From contig NZ_CAJGYV010000001.1 in assembly GCF_904846055.1 (NCBI RefSeq), positions 1,984,001-2,048,000 on the forward strand: a stretch of 64,000 nt of DNA, read 5' to 3'. The notes under the pieces are model-generated. The model saw only the letters and a program-made list of their open reading frames with translations, did no database searches and was not told where the DNA came from. Shown here piece by piece: positions 43,669 through 54,190 of the stretch. A program made the position numbers and the translations under genes. The stretch comes from Psychrobacter ciconiae (GTDB lineage Bacteria; Pseudomonadota; Gammaproteobacteria; Pseudomonadales; Moraxellaceae). Every line of letters starts with the position of its first letter. Positions within the stretch are counted from its first letter, which is position 1.

Positions 43669-45207
43669 ATGTCTAATCCCCAAAGCCAAACCGCTCAGAA
43701 TAATAACCCTTCGCCGCTTACTGACAGCGTGACGATGTTTCATCCGCAAAAAAGTAGTGATGCGCCGTACCATCATAAAGCCAATCACAATCAAAACCGC
43801 AGCATTGAAGAAAGCGCTCAATCTGGAACGGGACAGGGCGCAGATTTGGCGGCGGCGTTGTCAGGAACTGGCGCACCCAAAATTGGCTTTGTGTCGCTAG
43901 GTTGCCCAAAAGCGCTGGTTGATAGTGAGCGCATCATCACTGAGCTTAGCCGCGATGGTTATCAAGTTGCCAAAGATTATGATGGCGCGGACTTGGTGGT
44001 GGTCAATACGTGCGGCTTTATTGAGTCGGCAGTTCAAGAGTCGCTTGATGCCATCGGCGAGGCGATTAACAAAAACGGTAAGGTGATAGTGACCGGCTGC
44101 CTTGGTAAAGAGGCGGACAAAATCCGCGAAATGCATCCGGCCGTGCTTGCAGTTACCGGCGCTCACGCTTATGACGAGGTAATTACTGCGGTATCCAAAC
44201 ACGTTCCAAAGCCCGCCAGTTTGGACAAAAGCTATGACCCAAAAATTGATTTAATCAATGATGCGGGAATTAAGCTGACCCCAAGCCATTACGCGTATCT
44301 GAAGATTTCTGAGGGCTGCAACCACCGCTGCACCTTTTGTATTATTCCAAGCCTTCGCGGCGATTTGGTATCGCGCCCCATTGACAGCGTGATGAATGAA
44401 GCTGTTGCGCTGAAAAATGCCGGCGTGAAAGAATTGCTCATCATTTCGCAAGACACCTCAGCTTACGGCGTTGATTTAAAGTACAAAACCAGCTTTTGGA
44501 ATGGCATGCCGCTTAAATCCAAATTTTTTGATTTGTGCCAAGCGCTAAACCAGCTTGGGATTTGGGTGCGCTTGCATTACGTTTATCCCTATCCGCATGT
44601 GGATAATGTGGTCGCGCTTATGAGCGAAAAAAAGCTGCTACCGTATCTGGATATTCCTTTTCAACATGCAAGCCCAAGCGTATTAAAAGCCATGAAGCGC
44701 CCTGCGCACAGTGAAAATACGTTGGCGCGGATTAAGGCGTGGCGCGAGCTTTGTCCTGATATTGTCATTCGCTCTACCTTTGTGGTTGGTTTTCCGGGGG
44801 AGACGGAAGCGGACTTTGAATATTTGCTTGATTGGCTAAAAGAGGCGCGACTTGACCGCGTGGGCGCGTTTACCTATTCCGAGGTTGAAGGCGCGGTGGC
44901 GAACGCGTTGCCAAATCCTGTTCCCGAACACGTCAAGCAAGAGCGTTATGAGCGCTTGATGGCGCTGCAACAAGCCATTTCTGCTGAAAAACTGCAAGAA
45001 AAAGTCGGTAAAACCTTAACCGTGTTGGTTGATGAAATCGATACGGATGAAAATATCGCCATTTGCCGAAGCTTTGCCGATGCCCCTGAGATTGACGGTC
45101 ACGTTTATGTCGATGACATTGATGATACGGTCAAAGCCGGTCAGTTTTTAACGGTCACTATTGATGAAGCCAGTGAGTACGATTTGTTTGCAAGCTTTGA
45201 CGGCTAA
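43669..45207 (+). CDS. rimO: Ribosomal protein S12 methylthiotransferase RimO
   Basis: About 512 residues. The first 60 are polar and probably disordered. Then come the MTTase domain with three iron-sulfur cysteines (SLGCPK, NTCGF, TGCLGK), the radical SAM motif CNHRCTFC, and a C-terminal TRAM domain. RimO methylthiolates Asp88 of ribosomal protein S12. I prefer the ATG at 43669 with AAGG upstream; a GTG 22 codons earlier keeps the same frame. It is longer at the N-terminus than E. coli RimO. Confidence 0.95.
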   Translation: MSNPQSQTAQNNNPSPLTDSVTMFHPQKSSDAPYHHKANHNQNRSIEESAQSGTGQGADLAAALSGTGAPKIGFVSLGCPKALVDSERIITELSRDGYQVAKDYDGADLVVVNTCGFIESAVQESLDAIGEAINKNGKVIVTGCLGKEADKIREMHPAVLAVTGAHAYDEVITAVSKHVPKPASLDKSYDPKIDLINDAGIKLTPSHYAYLKISEGCNHRCTFCIIPSLRGDLVSRPIDSVMNEAVALKNAGVKELLIISQDTSAYGVDLKYKTSFWNGMPLKSKFFDLCQALNQLGIWVRLHYVYPYPHVDNVVALMSEKKLLPYLDIPFQHASPSVLKAMKRPAHSENTLARIKAWRELCPDIVIRSTFVVGFPGETEADFEYLLDWLKEARLDRVGAFTYSEVEGAVANALPNPVPEHVKQERYERLMALQQAISAEKLQEKVGKTLTVLVDEIDTDENIAICRSFADAPEIDGHVYVDDIDDTVKAGQFLTVTIDEASEYDLFASFDG

Positions 45208-45218
45208 AGGCAAAAATT

Positions 45219-45258
45219 TTGCGCCAAACCAATGCAGATTTTGCTACAATTGGCGCAA
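45219..45258. promoter_or_regulatory. Inverted repeat at an extended -10 promoter before pyrH
   Basis: TTGCGCCAA (45219-45227) and its exact complement TTGGCGCAA (45250-45258) are 22 bases apart. Between and touching the right arm lies TGCTACAAT, an extended -10. This could be an operator that controls pyrH, or a hairpin after rimO; the T run after it is weak. Confidence 0.4.
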
Positions 45259-45397
45259 TTTATCTGCCCAACGCACAATCGCGTTAAATGCTTGCATGGT
45301 TTTTGCTATTGCAACCGGCATCGTGCAGCTTGGAATTGGATAATTGGCAATAAGTCTTCATTTACCGTCGTTGATATTTTTTTAAAAAGGTGCTCTC

Positions 45398-46123
45398 ATG
45401 TCTGACAAAAATCCCCAATTTGCGCGTATTTTGCTTAAACTTTCAGGCGAGGCGTTGGCCGGCGGCAAAGGGATGGGCATTGACAGCGAGGTCTTGGACA
45501 AAATGAGCCTGTCCATCGCGCACCTTCGCGGTCTTGGCGTTCAGGTGGGCATCGTGGTTGGCGGCGGTAACCTTTATCGCGGCTCGCAATTGCAAAAAGA
45601 AGGCTTGGTTGGTCGGGTGACGGGCGACCAAATGGGAATGCTAGCCACCGTGATGAACGGTCTTGCGATGCGTGATGCCTTAGAGCGCCGCAATATCAAA
45701 ACGCGAATCATGTCAGCATTGCCGATTGGCGAGGTGACCGAAAGCTACAGCAGCCGAAATGCTATTCGTTATTTAAAAAACGGTGAAGTTTGCATTTTTG
45801 TTGCCGGAACGGGAAATCCATTTTTTACCACCGATACTGCAGCTTGCTTACGCGGCATTGAAATTGAAGCCGGTCTGATTTTAAAAGCCACCAAAGTCGA
45901 CGGCGTTTATGATAAAGACCCAAGCCTGCATAGCGACGCGGTCAAGTACGACGGTCTGACCTTTGATGAGGTGCTTGAGCAAAAGCTTGGCGTCATGGAT
46001 TTAACCGCTATTGCCTTATGCCGCGAGCACAATGTGCCCTTGCAAGTGTTTGATATGAATAAGCCTAATGCGTTACTCAACGTCGTGATGGGCGAAAATG
46101 AAGGCACGCGCGTTTATCATTAA
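45398..46123 (+). CDS. pyrH: UMP kinase
   Basis: A 241-residue hexameric UMP kinase: N-terminal [17 protein letters not shown], and the [11 protein letters not shown] region. It phosphorylates UMP to UDP with ATP. It heads the conserved pyrH-frr-uppS-cdsA-dxr-rseP-bamA cluster. Confidence 0.97.
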   Translation: MSDKNPQFARILLKLSGEALAGGKGMGIDSEVLDKMSLSIAHLRGLGVQVGIVVGGGNLYRGSQLQKEGLVGRVTGDQMGMLATVMNGLAMRDALERRNIKTRIMSALPIGEVTESYSSRNAIRYLKNGEVCIFVAGTGNPFFTTDTAACLRGIEIEAGLILKATKVDGVYDKDPSLHSDAVKYDGLTFDEVLEQKLGVMDLTAIALCREHNVPLQVFDMNKPNALLNVVMGENEGTRVYH

Positions 46124-46193
46124 TGCTGCAATGCTGCCTTTGACAGATTTTCTCAATGTAAAATAAATGTTAAACAACTAACATTAAGGACTT

Positions 46194-46751
46194 ATGATGA
46201 TTAAAGAAATTAAGCAAGACGGCGAAGCGCGGATGCAAAAAACCATTGACGCGCTTGAAAGTACCTTTAGTAAAGTTCGAACCGGTCGCGCTCACCCTGG
46301 AATGCTTTCAGGCGTCATGGTCAGCTATTACGGCTCGGACACGCCGTTGAATCAAGTTGCCAGCGTCAACGTTGAAGACTCAAGAACACTGTTGGTTCAG
46401 CCGTTTGACCGCACCATGGTTCAAGCGGTGGATAAAGCCATTCGTGAGGCAGATTTGGGGCTCAACCCAATGACGGCGGACGTGATTCGCGTTCCAATGC
46501 CAGCTTTAACTGAAGACACGCGCCGCGATATGCAAAAATTGGCTCGCGGTGAAGCAGAAAACAGCCGCGTTTCAATTCGCAATATCCGCCGCGATATGAT
46601 GAACGACATCAAAGACTTGGCAAAAGAAAAAGAGATTTCAGAAGATGACGAGCGCCGCGCCAGTGATGACATTCAAAAGCTGACGGATAAATATATCGCC
46701 AGCATCGACAGTAAGCTTGAGAAAAAAGAAGCGGACTTGATGGAAGTGTAA
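46194..46751 (+). CDS. frr: Ribosome recycling factor
   Basis: A 185-residue RRF with the conserved [10 protein letters not shown] segment, the [21 protein letters not shown] linker region and the long C-terminal helix. It splits post-termination ribosomes with EF-G. Two ATG codons in tandem follow an AAGGA site; either may be used. Confidence 0.97.
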   Translation: MMIKEIKQDGEARMQKTIDALESTFSKVRTGRAHPGMLSGVMVSYYGSDTPLNQVASVNVEDSRTLLVQPFDRTMVQAVDKAIREADLGLNPMTADVIRVPMPALTEDTRRDMQKLARGEAENSRVSIRNIRRDMMNDIKDLAKEKEISEDDERRASDDIQKLTDKYIASIDSKLEKKEADLMEV

Positions 46752-46799
46752 TTGTTCTTAAATCGCTTTTGAATCACGACTCTTGACCAAAGTCTAATA

Positions 46800-46836
46800 A
46801 ACAGCCGATAGTTTGGTGCTATTGGCTGTTTTTTTA
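46800..46836 (+). terminator. Terminator after frr
   Basis: AACAGCC (46800-46806) pairs with GGCTGTT (46824-46830), with an additional ATAG/CTAT step, followed by seven T. It separates pyrH-frr from the uppS transcript. Confidence 0.85.
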
Positions 46837-47002
46837 GATTAAGACACAAGTTTAATTATGATAAATTAATGAAAATTTCGCAGTTGACTTTTTAATCAAG
46901 CCAACAAGCTTTATCATAATCAAGACAAACGCCGGTCAGTTACTCTATTATTTTTAGCCCTATATTTTTATCACTATATTTTTATCACTAAAAGCTACCT
47001 TT

Positions 47003-47770
47003 ATGACTCTACCAACTTCGCTTTCAAACACCGTTCTTCCACGTCATATTGCCATTATTATGGATGGCAACAACCGCTATGGTAAAGCGCACCACCTAGC
47101 AAGTGGCGGCGGTCACATTGCCGGAAAAGACGCGCTTGACCCTGTGGTTGAGTACTGCCGCGAGGTGGGTGTTGAGGTGCTCACCGTGTTTGCGTTTTCC
47201 AGTGAAAACTGGCAGCGACCGGCAAATGAGGTGGCGCTGTTGATGCAGCTGTTATCTGCCACCATTGATGAGCAGTTGCCAAGGATGATGAGGTTTGAAA
47301 TTCGCCTGCGCTTTATTGGTGACCGTTTAAAATTAAGCGCTGAGTTGCAGCAAAAAATGCAAGCTGCCGAAGAAAAAACGGCGCAGTTTACCAAAATGTC
47401 GCTCGTCATCGCCATAAGCTACGGCGGTCAGTGGGACGTCGCCAATGCCGCAAAACAGCTTGCGGCTCAGGTACAAAACGGCGAAATTACCCTTGATGAT
47501 ATTAACAAAGAAAGCTTGGGGCAGCACGTTCAGCTTCATGATGCGCCGCCGGTTGATATGCTGATTCGAACGGGCGGCGATTATCGCTTGTCCAATTTTT
47601 TATTGTGGCAGTCGGCTTATGCAGAGCTGTTTTTTACCCAAACGCTTTGGCCAGATTTTACCGACAAAGAGCTTGCGGCAATGGTCACTGAGTTTGCTCA
47701 GCGTCAGCGCCGATTCGGTAAAACGAGCGAACAAGTGGCGATTCAACAACAGCAAGCTGACCTAAGTTAA
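47003..47770 (+). CDS. uppS: Undecaprenyl diphosphate synthase
   Basis: A 255-residue cis-prenyltransferase: catalytic Asp21 in IIMDGNNRYGK, the FSSENWQRP motif and the C-terminal RTGGDYRLSNF signature. It makes the C55 carrier lipid for peptidoglycan and other envelope glycans. The second half of its promoter region contains a 14-base tandem duplication. Confidence 0.96.
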   Translation: MTLPTSLSNTVLPRHIAIIMDGNNRYGKAHHLASGGGHIAGKDALDPVVEYCREVGVEVLTVFAFSSENWQRPANEVALLMQLLSATIDEQLPRMMRFEIRLRFIGDRLKLSAELQQKMQAAEEKTAQFTKMSLVIAISYGGQWDVANAAKQLAAQVQNGEITLDDINKESLGQHVQLHDAPPVDMLIRTGGDYRLSNFLLWQSAYAELFFTQTLWPDFTDKELAAMVTEFAQRQRRFGKTSEQVAIQQQQADLS

Positions 47771-47819
47771 CCCAAGCGAAGCGGATGGGCATTGAATTGG
47801 CAGCGGTGGCGCAATTAGC

Positions 47820-47828
47820 TGCTATAAT
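47820..47828 (+). promoter_or_regulatory. Extended -10 promoter before cdsA
   Basis: TGC directly followed by a perfect TATAAT, about 33 bases before the cdsA start. No -35 at ideal spacing, as for other extended -10 promoters. Confidence 0.5.
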
Positions 47829-47861
47829 GGCAAATTTTAAGGATATCGTTAAGGTGCGCTG

Positions 47862-48671
47862 ATGTGGCAACGGATTAAAACCGCTATTGTTTTGGTTATT
47901 ATCGTCGGGATTGCGTTATTTGCAAGCTCAGCGCCTATTTTGATTGTGCCGCTGTTGATGGTTGGGGCAGGTATTTCAGCGCATGAATGGACCAAGCTGA
48001 TGCCCCAATGGCGCTATCCGGCACTGTTTGTATGGATAGTGTTGGCGCTTACTTCGATATCGCTGTGGTTAGCCAGCTCTTGGGTCGTTTGGTGGTCGGC
48101 ATCGATTGTTATTTGGCTGCTGGCGTTAGCTTGGGTTCGCGTTTTTCCACAAAAAACCCAGTGGTACGGTCGCCGATTGGCGCTGATGGGTGCAGTGATT
48201 TTAACCGCTGCCATTACGGCGATGTTTGACTTGTGGCGATTGTCACCGTGGTGGCTGATGTATGTGTTTTTATTGGTCTGGTGCGCGGATAGCGGGGCTT
48301 ACTTTGTCGGTCGCAAATTTGGTCGGCGCAAAATGGCGCCCAATGTATCGCCCAATAAAAGTATGGAAGGCTTAGCAGGTGGGCTTGCTACAGGGCTGTT
48401 GGTGGTCGTGATTATCAGTGTGTTTAAGCTGCAACTGACAGGACTTGCGCTCATCAGCTTTGTGGCACTATCAGCGGTGACTATTTTGGCATCGGTATTG
48501 GGTGATTTGTTCGAGTCGATGCTCAAGCGCCAAGCCGGCGTGAAAGACTCCGGAACAATTTTGCCCGGTCACGGCGGCGTTCTTGACCGCATTGACTCGC
48601 TATTGTCTGCCATGCCGATTTTTGCGCTTGGGTTTTGGGCGTTACAGTATTTTGGTATTTTAGTGGTATAA
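47862..48671 (+). CDS. cdsA: Phosphatidate cytidylyltransferase
   Basis: A 269-residue membrane enzyme with about eight transmembrane helices and the C-terminal CDP-alcohol signature (KDSGTILPGHGGVLDRIDS). It makes CDP-diacylglycerol, the precursor of all phospholipids including the substrate path of clsA in this window. Confidence 0.95.
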   Translation: MWQRIKTAIVLVIIVGIALFASSAPILIVPLLMVGAGISAHEWTKLMPQWRYPALFVWIVLALTSISLWLASSWVVWWSASIVIWLLALAWVRVFPQKTQWYGRRLALMGAVILTAAITAMFDLWRLSPWWLMYVFLLVWCADSGAYFVGRKFGRRKMAPNVSPNKSMEGLAGGLATGLLVVVIISVFKLQLTGLALISFVALSAVTILASVLGDLFESMLKRQAGVKDSGTILPGHGGVLDRIDSLLSAMPIFALGFWALQYFGILVV

Positions 48672-48713
48672 AACACCTCAATTAAAAGATAATTAATAAG
48701 ATAGCAGGCGCTG

Positions 48714-49934
48714 ATGATAAGTGATAAACAAATGAAAAAGCTGCGAGTCGCGGTTCTTGGGGCAACGGGCTCTATTGGAGACAGCACCCTTGCGATATTA
48801 GCGGCGCACCCTGAAGCCTATGACGTTTTTGCCTTATCAGGGTATCATCAGCTCGATAAATTGCTTGAGCTTTGCCAAAAGTTTATACCCGAGCGCGTTT
48901 GTGTTCCAGAAGCAAGCGTGGATGAGTTTGCCAAGCTTCTTAGCGACAATCATCTAAATATTGATATCGTCAGCGGTCAGCAAGGTCTGATCGATATTGC
49001 CACCGATCGCCAAACGGATGTGGTGGTTGCCGCCATCGTTGGCGCGGCGGGACTGCCTTCAACACTTGCCGCTGCCAAAGCCGGAAAGCGCATTTTACTT
49101 GCCAATAAAGAAGCCTTAGTGATGGCGGGGCAATTGATGATTGATGCGGTAAAATCGCATCAAGCCACGCTATTACCGATTGATTCTGAGCACAATGCCA
49201 TTTTTCAATGTTTGCCTGCGCATATTCAAGCAGAGCGCAGTCAAATTCATGAAGGTTGCTTTGGCGTTCGCAAGCTTTGGCTGACTGCATCCGGCGGTCC
49301 TTTTTTAAACCAAAGCTTTGAGCAGATGCAACAAGCAAGCATTAAAGAGGCGGTCAATCACCCTAACTGGTCGATGGGACAAAAAATCTCGGTAGACTCG
49401 GCAACAATGATGAATAAAGGGCTTGAGCTGATTGAGGCGTGCTATTTATTTGACTTGCCGGAAGATAAAATCAATGTCGCCATCCATCCGCAAAGTATCA
49501 TTCACTCGATGGTGGAATATAGTGACGGCAGCTTTTTAGCTCAGCTTGGCAGCCCTGATATGAAAACGCCGATTGCCCATGCGCTGGCTTATCCAAATCG
49601 AATTGACAGCGGCGCACAGCCCTTAGATTTATTTGCGTTAAACGCGCTTGAGTTTATCAAACCGGATGAGCAAAAATTTGCTTGTTTAAAGCTTGCCCGC
49701 GAGGCGATGAAATCTGGAAATGGGGCAACGATTGTGCTGAATGCGGCAAATGAAATTGCTGTTGAGGCGTTTTTAGCAGGTCAGCTTGGTTTGACCCAAA
49801 TTGCCGAAATCAATGAGCAAACGCTAGTATCATTACCTGAAATGCTGCCAAACCACGCCGATATCGATGATATTTTAGCCATTGATGCCAAAGCGCGGCA
49901 AATCTCCCAAAACTTAATTGCAAAAGCGCGGTGA
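48714..49934 (+). CDS. dxr: 1-deoxy-D-xylulose 5-phosphate reductoisomerase
   Basis: A 406-residue enzyme with the NADPH site GATGSIGDST near the N-terminus, the metal/substrate motif DSEHNAIFQ and the SGGPF and NHPNWSMG segments. It makes methylerythritol phosphate in the MEP isoprenoid pathway that feeds uppS. Spacing to cdsA is 42 bases. Confidence 0.96.
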   Translation: MISDKQMKKLRVAVLGATGSIGDSTLAILAAHPEAYDVFALSGYHQLDKLLELCQKFIPERVCVPEASVDEFAKLLSDNHLNIDIVSGQQGLIDIATDRQTDVVVAAIVGAAGLPSTLAAAKAGKRILLANKEALVMAGQLMIDAVKSHQATLLPIDSEHNAIFQCLPAHIQAERSQIHEGCFGVRKLWLTASGGPFLNQSFEQMQQASIKEAVNHPNWSMGQKISVDSATMMNKGLELIEACYLFDLPEDKINVAIHPQSIIHSMVEYSDGSFLAQLGSPDMKTPIAHALAYPNRIDSGAQPLDLFALNALEFIKPDEQKFACLKLAREAMKSGNGATIVLNAANEIAVEAFLAGQLGLTQIAEINEQTLVSLPEMLPNHADIDDILAIDAKARQISQNLIAKAR

Positions 49935-50014
49935 TGCCACAATAAAAGCGCTACTAGCTACTATAAAGAGGCAAGGTTTACAAAATTGGTCAAGGCTAAG
50001 GGCAAGAACACTTT

Positions 50015-51394
50015 ATGATGACGTTTTTATTGACACTGCTTGCGGCGATTTTGATTTTAGGACCACTGGTAGCGCTGCACGAGTGGGGGCATTTTATTGT
50101 TGCAAGGCTTTGCGGCATTAAAGTTTTGACTTATTCGATTGGATTTGGTCCTAAAATTTTTGGCTGGACAAGCAAAAAAAGTGGCATTGATTACCGCATC
50201 TCGGCGCTGCCTTTGGGTGGTTACGTCAAAATGCTTGACGAGCGCGAAGGTGAGGTTGCCGAGCATGAGCAGCACTTGGCGTTTAACCGTCAGCATCCGT
50301 TAAAAAAAATCGCTGTGGTTGCCGCAGGACCGCTGATGAATTTTGTTATTGCTATTTTTTTATTTTGGGTGCTGTTTTTGACCCCATCAGAGCAGCTTGC
50401 GACCAAAATTGGCGAGGTGTTGCCAGACTCTCCGGCAGCGATGGCAAATCTTCCAGTGGGTGATACCATCGTGGCTATTGACGGTCATAAGGTGGCGACT
50501 TGGGAGGCGATTAACTACCGCTTAGCCGATAAAATGGGCGAAACGACCAAGGTCAATGTCACCTTAAAGCCAGACCATGCAAATAATGACAGCACGGCGA
50601 TGACTTACCCTGTTGCAATCAACCGTTTTATGCAAGAAAAAGACGGGGTTGATGCGCTGACAAGCTTTGGTATGTTGCCTTGGCAGCCGCAAATTGCTCC
50701 CGTGGTTGGTGAGCTTGCGCCCGATGGAGCAGCAGCGCGTCAAGGCTTAAAAGTTGGTGATACCATCACAGCGATCAATGATACGCCCATTAATGACTGG
50801 CTAAGTGCCACCCGAATCATCCGTGACAACCCTGAAACGCTGCTTAATTTTCAGGTGATGAGGGACAATCAGCCGGTTAACCTGCAAATCATGCCGCAAG
50901 GTAAAAAAGACAGCTTGGGCAATGTTTATGGTCAAATCGGCGCGATGGTTGCCCAAACTGATATTGTGATTCCTGATGCCTACAAAACCACCGTTCAATA
51001 TGGTGCAGGCGAAGCGCTAGTTCAGTCGTTTGCGAAAACTGAGCAGCTGGCACTGATGACGCTTGGCTCTATGGGCAAGATGATTTCAGGAATGATTGGT
51101 CTTGAAAATTTATCAGGACCAATCACCATTGCCAAAGTCGCCAAACAAAGCTTTGATATCAGCTGGCAGATGGTACTATCGACAGCCGCGCTGATTAGCC
51201 TGAGCCTTGCAGTATTAAACTTGCTGCCGATTCCGGTACTCGACGGCGGTCATTTGGTGTATTATGTCATCGAGCTGGTTCGCGGAAAACCGCTTTCAGA
51301 AGGAGTTCAGTTGGTTGGGCTAAATATTGGTCTTCTTTTGCTGGCAGGTTTCATGGTGTTAGCAATTGGTAATGATATTAGTCGGCTGTTTTAA
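50015..51394 (+). CDS. rseP: Site-2 protease RseP
   Basis: A 459-residue membrane metalloprotease: zinc motif HEWGH (His22, Glu23, His26) in the first transmembrane helix, two PDZ regions in the periplasmic part, and the second active-site motif LPIPVLDGGH near the C-terminus. It cleaves anti-sigma factor RseA and remnant signal peptides. It lies directly before bamA as in most relatives. Confidence 0.95.
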   Translation: MMTFLLTLLAAILILGPLVALHEWGHFIVARLCGIKVLTYSIGFGPKIFGWTSKKSGIDYRISALPLGGYVKMLDEREGEVAEHEQHLAFNRQHPLKKIAVVAAGPLMNFVIAIFLFWVLFLTPSEQLATKIGEVLPDSPAAMANLPVGDTIVAIDGHKVATWEAINYRLADKMGETTKVNVTLKPDHANNDSTAMTYPVAINRFMQEKDGVDALTSFGMLPWQPQIAPVVGELAPDGAAARQGLKVGDTITAINDTPINDWLSATRIIRDNPETLLNFQVMRDNQPVNLQIMPQGKKDSLGNVYGQIGAMVAQTDIVIPDAYKTTVQYGAGEALVQSFAKTEQLALMTLGSMGKMISGMIGLENLSGPITIAKVAKQSFDISWQMVLSTAALISLSLAVLNLLPIPVLDGGHLVYYVIELVRGKPLSEGVQLVGLNIGLLLLAGFMVLAIGNDISRLF

Positions 51395-51678
51395 TGGCAG
51401 AATCAAGCAGATTTTTAGCAACCAATGGTAAGTTGGTGCTTTGAGCCTGACCGAGGTTTTTTAATCGCGTCTTTTTAATGTAAAAGTCAGTCCTGCTTCG
51501 GTGTTAGGTACTATACTAACGGTAAGTTTTAGTTTATTTTATGCTACGTTTTATATAATTTTCGCCTTTGCAACGTGAACAAATAGCAGGTTAGTTGGTA
51601 ATTTTGACCAAGCAAAGGGCTTTACAATTCAAGCATTTTATCTTAATTTAAGCCAAGTTTTTTTGACGGACAGTGTTT

Positions 51679-54120
51679 ATGCGAACGCCTTTATTTTTGA
51701 GCGCGGCGGCGTTGCCGCTTGTGGCAGCCTTGAGTGTTCCGGCTCAAGCGGCCAATTTTGTGGTATCAGATATCAGCTTTTCAGGGCTCAATCGCCTGAC
51801 CGCCGAGAGCCTTTATCCTGTCTTGCCGATTTCTGTGGGCGATACCGTCACTGACGAAAGTCTTGCGGCAAGTATCAAAGCACTTTATGCCACCGAAAAC
51901 TTTGCCAATATTCAAAGTAAAGTCAACGGCTCAGCAATTAATTTTCAAGTCGTTGAGCGCCCGATTATTGCTGAGGTCAATTTTGAAGGCAATAAGCTCA
52001 TTCCAAAAGAAGGCTTAACCCAAGGCTTAAAAAACGCCGGACTTGCAGTTGGCGATGTCCTAAAACAAGCAACGCTGCTTGGGGTTGCCAATGAGCTTCA
52101 GCAGCAATATATCAGTCAAGGCTACTATAATAGCGACATCGAAGTGGACCAAACCCTGCTTGATGGCAACCGTGTTAAGCTTGATATCCGCTTTATCGAA
52201 GGCAAAGCTGCCAAAGTCGTTGACATTAACGTCATTGGTAATAAGCACTTTAGCGACTCAAAAATCAAAGACGTCTTTGCAGTAAAAGAGTCGTCTTGGA
52301 CGCGATTGTTATCAAAGTCTGATCGCTATGCCAAAGAAAAGCTTGCCGCAAGCCTCGAAAACCTCAAAGCCCTGTATTTGAATGAAGGTTTTGTGCGCTT
52401 TGATGTCAATAATGCCGTGTTAAATATCAGCGAAGATAAACGCAGTGTATTTATTGAGGTGAGCATTAGCGAAGGCGAGCAGTATAAATTTGGTCAACTC
52501 AACTTTTTAGGCAAGCCCACATTTGAAACCAGTGAGCTGCAAGATTTGGTCACTTTTGCGCCCAATGAGCAATTCTCACAAGCCAAGCTTGATGCCACCA
52601 CCGCTGCGCTCAAAAGCCGCTATGGCAATGAGGGCTATTATTTAGCCCAAATCCGCCCTGTACCCCGAATCCATGATGAAACGCGCGTCGTTGACATTGA
52701 TTATTACATTGACCCTGCACGCCCTATTTATGTTCGCCGGATCAATTTTAGCGGCAACTTACGCACCAAAGATGAAGTTTTGCGCCGTGAAATGCGCCAG
52801 TTAGAAGGCGCGTTGGCATCGAATGAAAAAATTCAGCTGTCAAGAACGCGTTTGATGCGAACCGGATTTTTCAAATCAGTCAACGTCGATGTCAAACCTG
52901 TTCCCAATCAGCCTGACCAAATCGATGTCAATTATACGGTTGAAGAGCAGCCTTCAGGAAGTGCTCAAGTGGCCGCCGGCTATTCTCAAAGCGGCGGGGT
53001 GACTTTTCAGGTTGATTTGTCCCAAAATAACTTTATGGGAACAGGAAACCGCGTAAAAGCGGCGTTATCGCGGTCAGAAACGCGCGACTCTTATAGCTTG
53101 GGCTATACCGACCCTTACTTTACCGAAAATGGGGTGTCACAAGGCGTCAGCGCTTATTACCGCAATACCAAATACGATGACCGTAACGTCAGCAACTATG
53201 TCACCGACTCGTATGGGGCGACCTTAAACTACAGCTATCCGGTCGATGAAACCAAACGCGTTAGCGCCGGCTTTAACTACGACAATACTAAGGTTCGCGG
53301 TGGTCGCAACCTTGGCGTGTCAAACGTTCAGCAAATTATCGATGATGGTGGTAGCGTTGACACCTATACCAATGATGAAGGTACACAAATCAAAGGTATC
53401 GGCAGCTTTAAAAACGACTACGACACTTATAACTTGCTGCTGGGCTGGGACTATAGCACCCTTGATCGTCCGGTTTTTCCAACCAAAGGCATGAGCCATG
53501 CGGTTGATGCGACCATCGGTCTTGGTGATGCCAGCTATCAAAAAGTCATTTATCGTGGTAATGTATATTATCCGATTTACAAAGATTGGGTCGCTCGCGG
53601 CTATACCAAGCTTGGCTATGGTAATGACTTACCGTTTTATGAAAACTTTTATGCCGGTGGTTATGGCTCAGTTCGTGGCTATGAGGCGTCAAGTTTAGGA
53701 CCGCGCTCTAAAACCTATTATGACGCTATCAATGGTCTTGACCGTATCCGTGATGAAGAAGTGGGCGGGAACGCGTTGGCAAGTTTTGGGACGGAGCTGA
53801 TTTTACCGATGCCGTTTAAAGGCGATTGGGCAGATCAAGTTCGCCCTGTGGTATTCTTTGAAGGCGGTCAGGTTTTTGATACCACCGATAAAGACAAACG
53901 CACCTTTATTGATCCGGTAACTAACAAGCCTGTGACAGACAAAGACGGCAATGACATTAAGTTGCTGACCCAAGACAAAGATTTGCGCTTTAGTGCTGGT
54001 GCAGGAATCACCTGGTACACGCCTATTGGTCCGATTTCGCTAAGCTACGCGATGCCCATTGGTGATAAAGAAGGCGATGAAACCGAACACGTTCAGTTCC
54101 AAATTGGCAGCACTTTTTAA
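51679..54120 (+). CDS. bamA: Outer membrane protein assembly factor BamA
   Basis: A 813-residue protein with signal peptide (cleavage after AQA, about residue 25), five POTRA domains (about 25-425) and a C-terminal beta-barrel ending in Phe. The VRGY/YGSVRGYE motif of the Omp85 family is present. It inserts beta-barrel proteins into the outer membrane. I prefer the ATG at 51679; a GTG two codons before is weaker. An extracellular-loop insertion lies near residue 725-755 (Asp/Lys-rich). Confidence 0.97.
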   Translation: MRTPLFLSAAALPLVAALSVPAQAANFVVSDISFSGLNRLTAESLYPVLPISVGDTVTDESLAASIKALYATENFANIQSKVNGSAINFQVVERPIIAEVNFEGNKLIPKEGLTQGLKNAGLAVGDVLKQATLLGVANELQQQYISQGYYNSDIEVDQTLLDGNRVKLDIRFIEGKAAKVVDINVIGNKHFSDSKIKDVFAVKESSWTRLLSKSDRYAKEKLAASLENLKALYLNEGFVRFDVNNAVLNISEDKRSVFIEVSISEGEQYKFGQLNFLGKPTFETSELQDLVTFAPNEQFSQAKLDATTAALKSRYGNEGYYLAQIRPVPRIHDETRVVDIDYYIDPARPIYVRRINFSGNLRTKDEVLRREMRQLEGALASNEKIQLSRTRLMRTGFFKSVNVDVKPVPNQPDQIDVNYTVEEQPSGSAQVAAGYSQSGGVTFQVDLSQNNFMGTGNRVKAALSRSETRDSYSLGYTDPYFTENGVSQGVSAYYRNTKYDDRNVSNYVTDSYGATLNYSYPVDETKRVSAGFNYDNTKVRGGRNLGVSNVQQIIDDGGSVDTYTNDEGTQIKGIGSFKNDYDTYNLLLGWDYSTLDRPVFPTKGMSHAVDATIGLGDASYQKVIYRGNVYYPIYKDWVARGYTKLGYGNDLPFYENFYAGGYGSVRGYEASSLGPRSKTYYDAINGLDRIRDEEVGGNALASFGTELILPMPFKGDWADQVRPVVFFEGGQVFDTTDKDKRTFIDPVTNKPVTDKDGNDIKLLTQDKDLRFSAGAGITWYTPIGPISLSYAMPIGDKEGDETEHVQFQIGSTF

Positions 54121-54190
54121 GCGGATAACATAAGATAGCGGTTCAAGCTCAATGGTTGAGCTTGATTGATATTTATATTGATAATAATGA

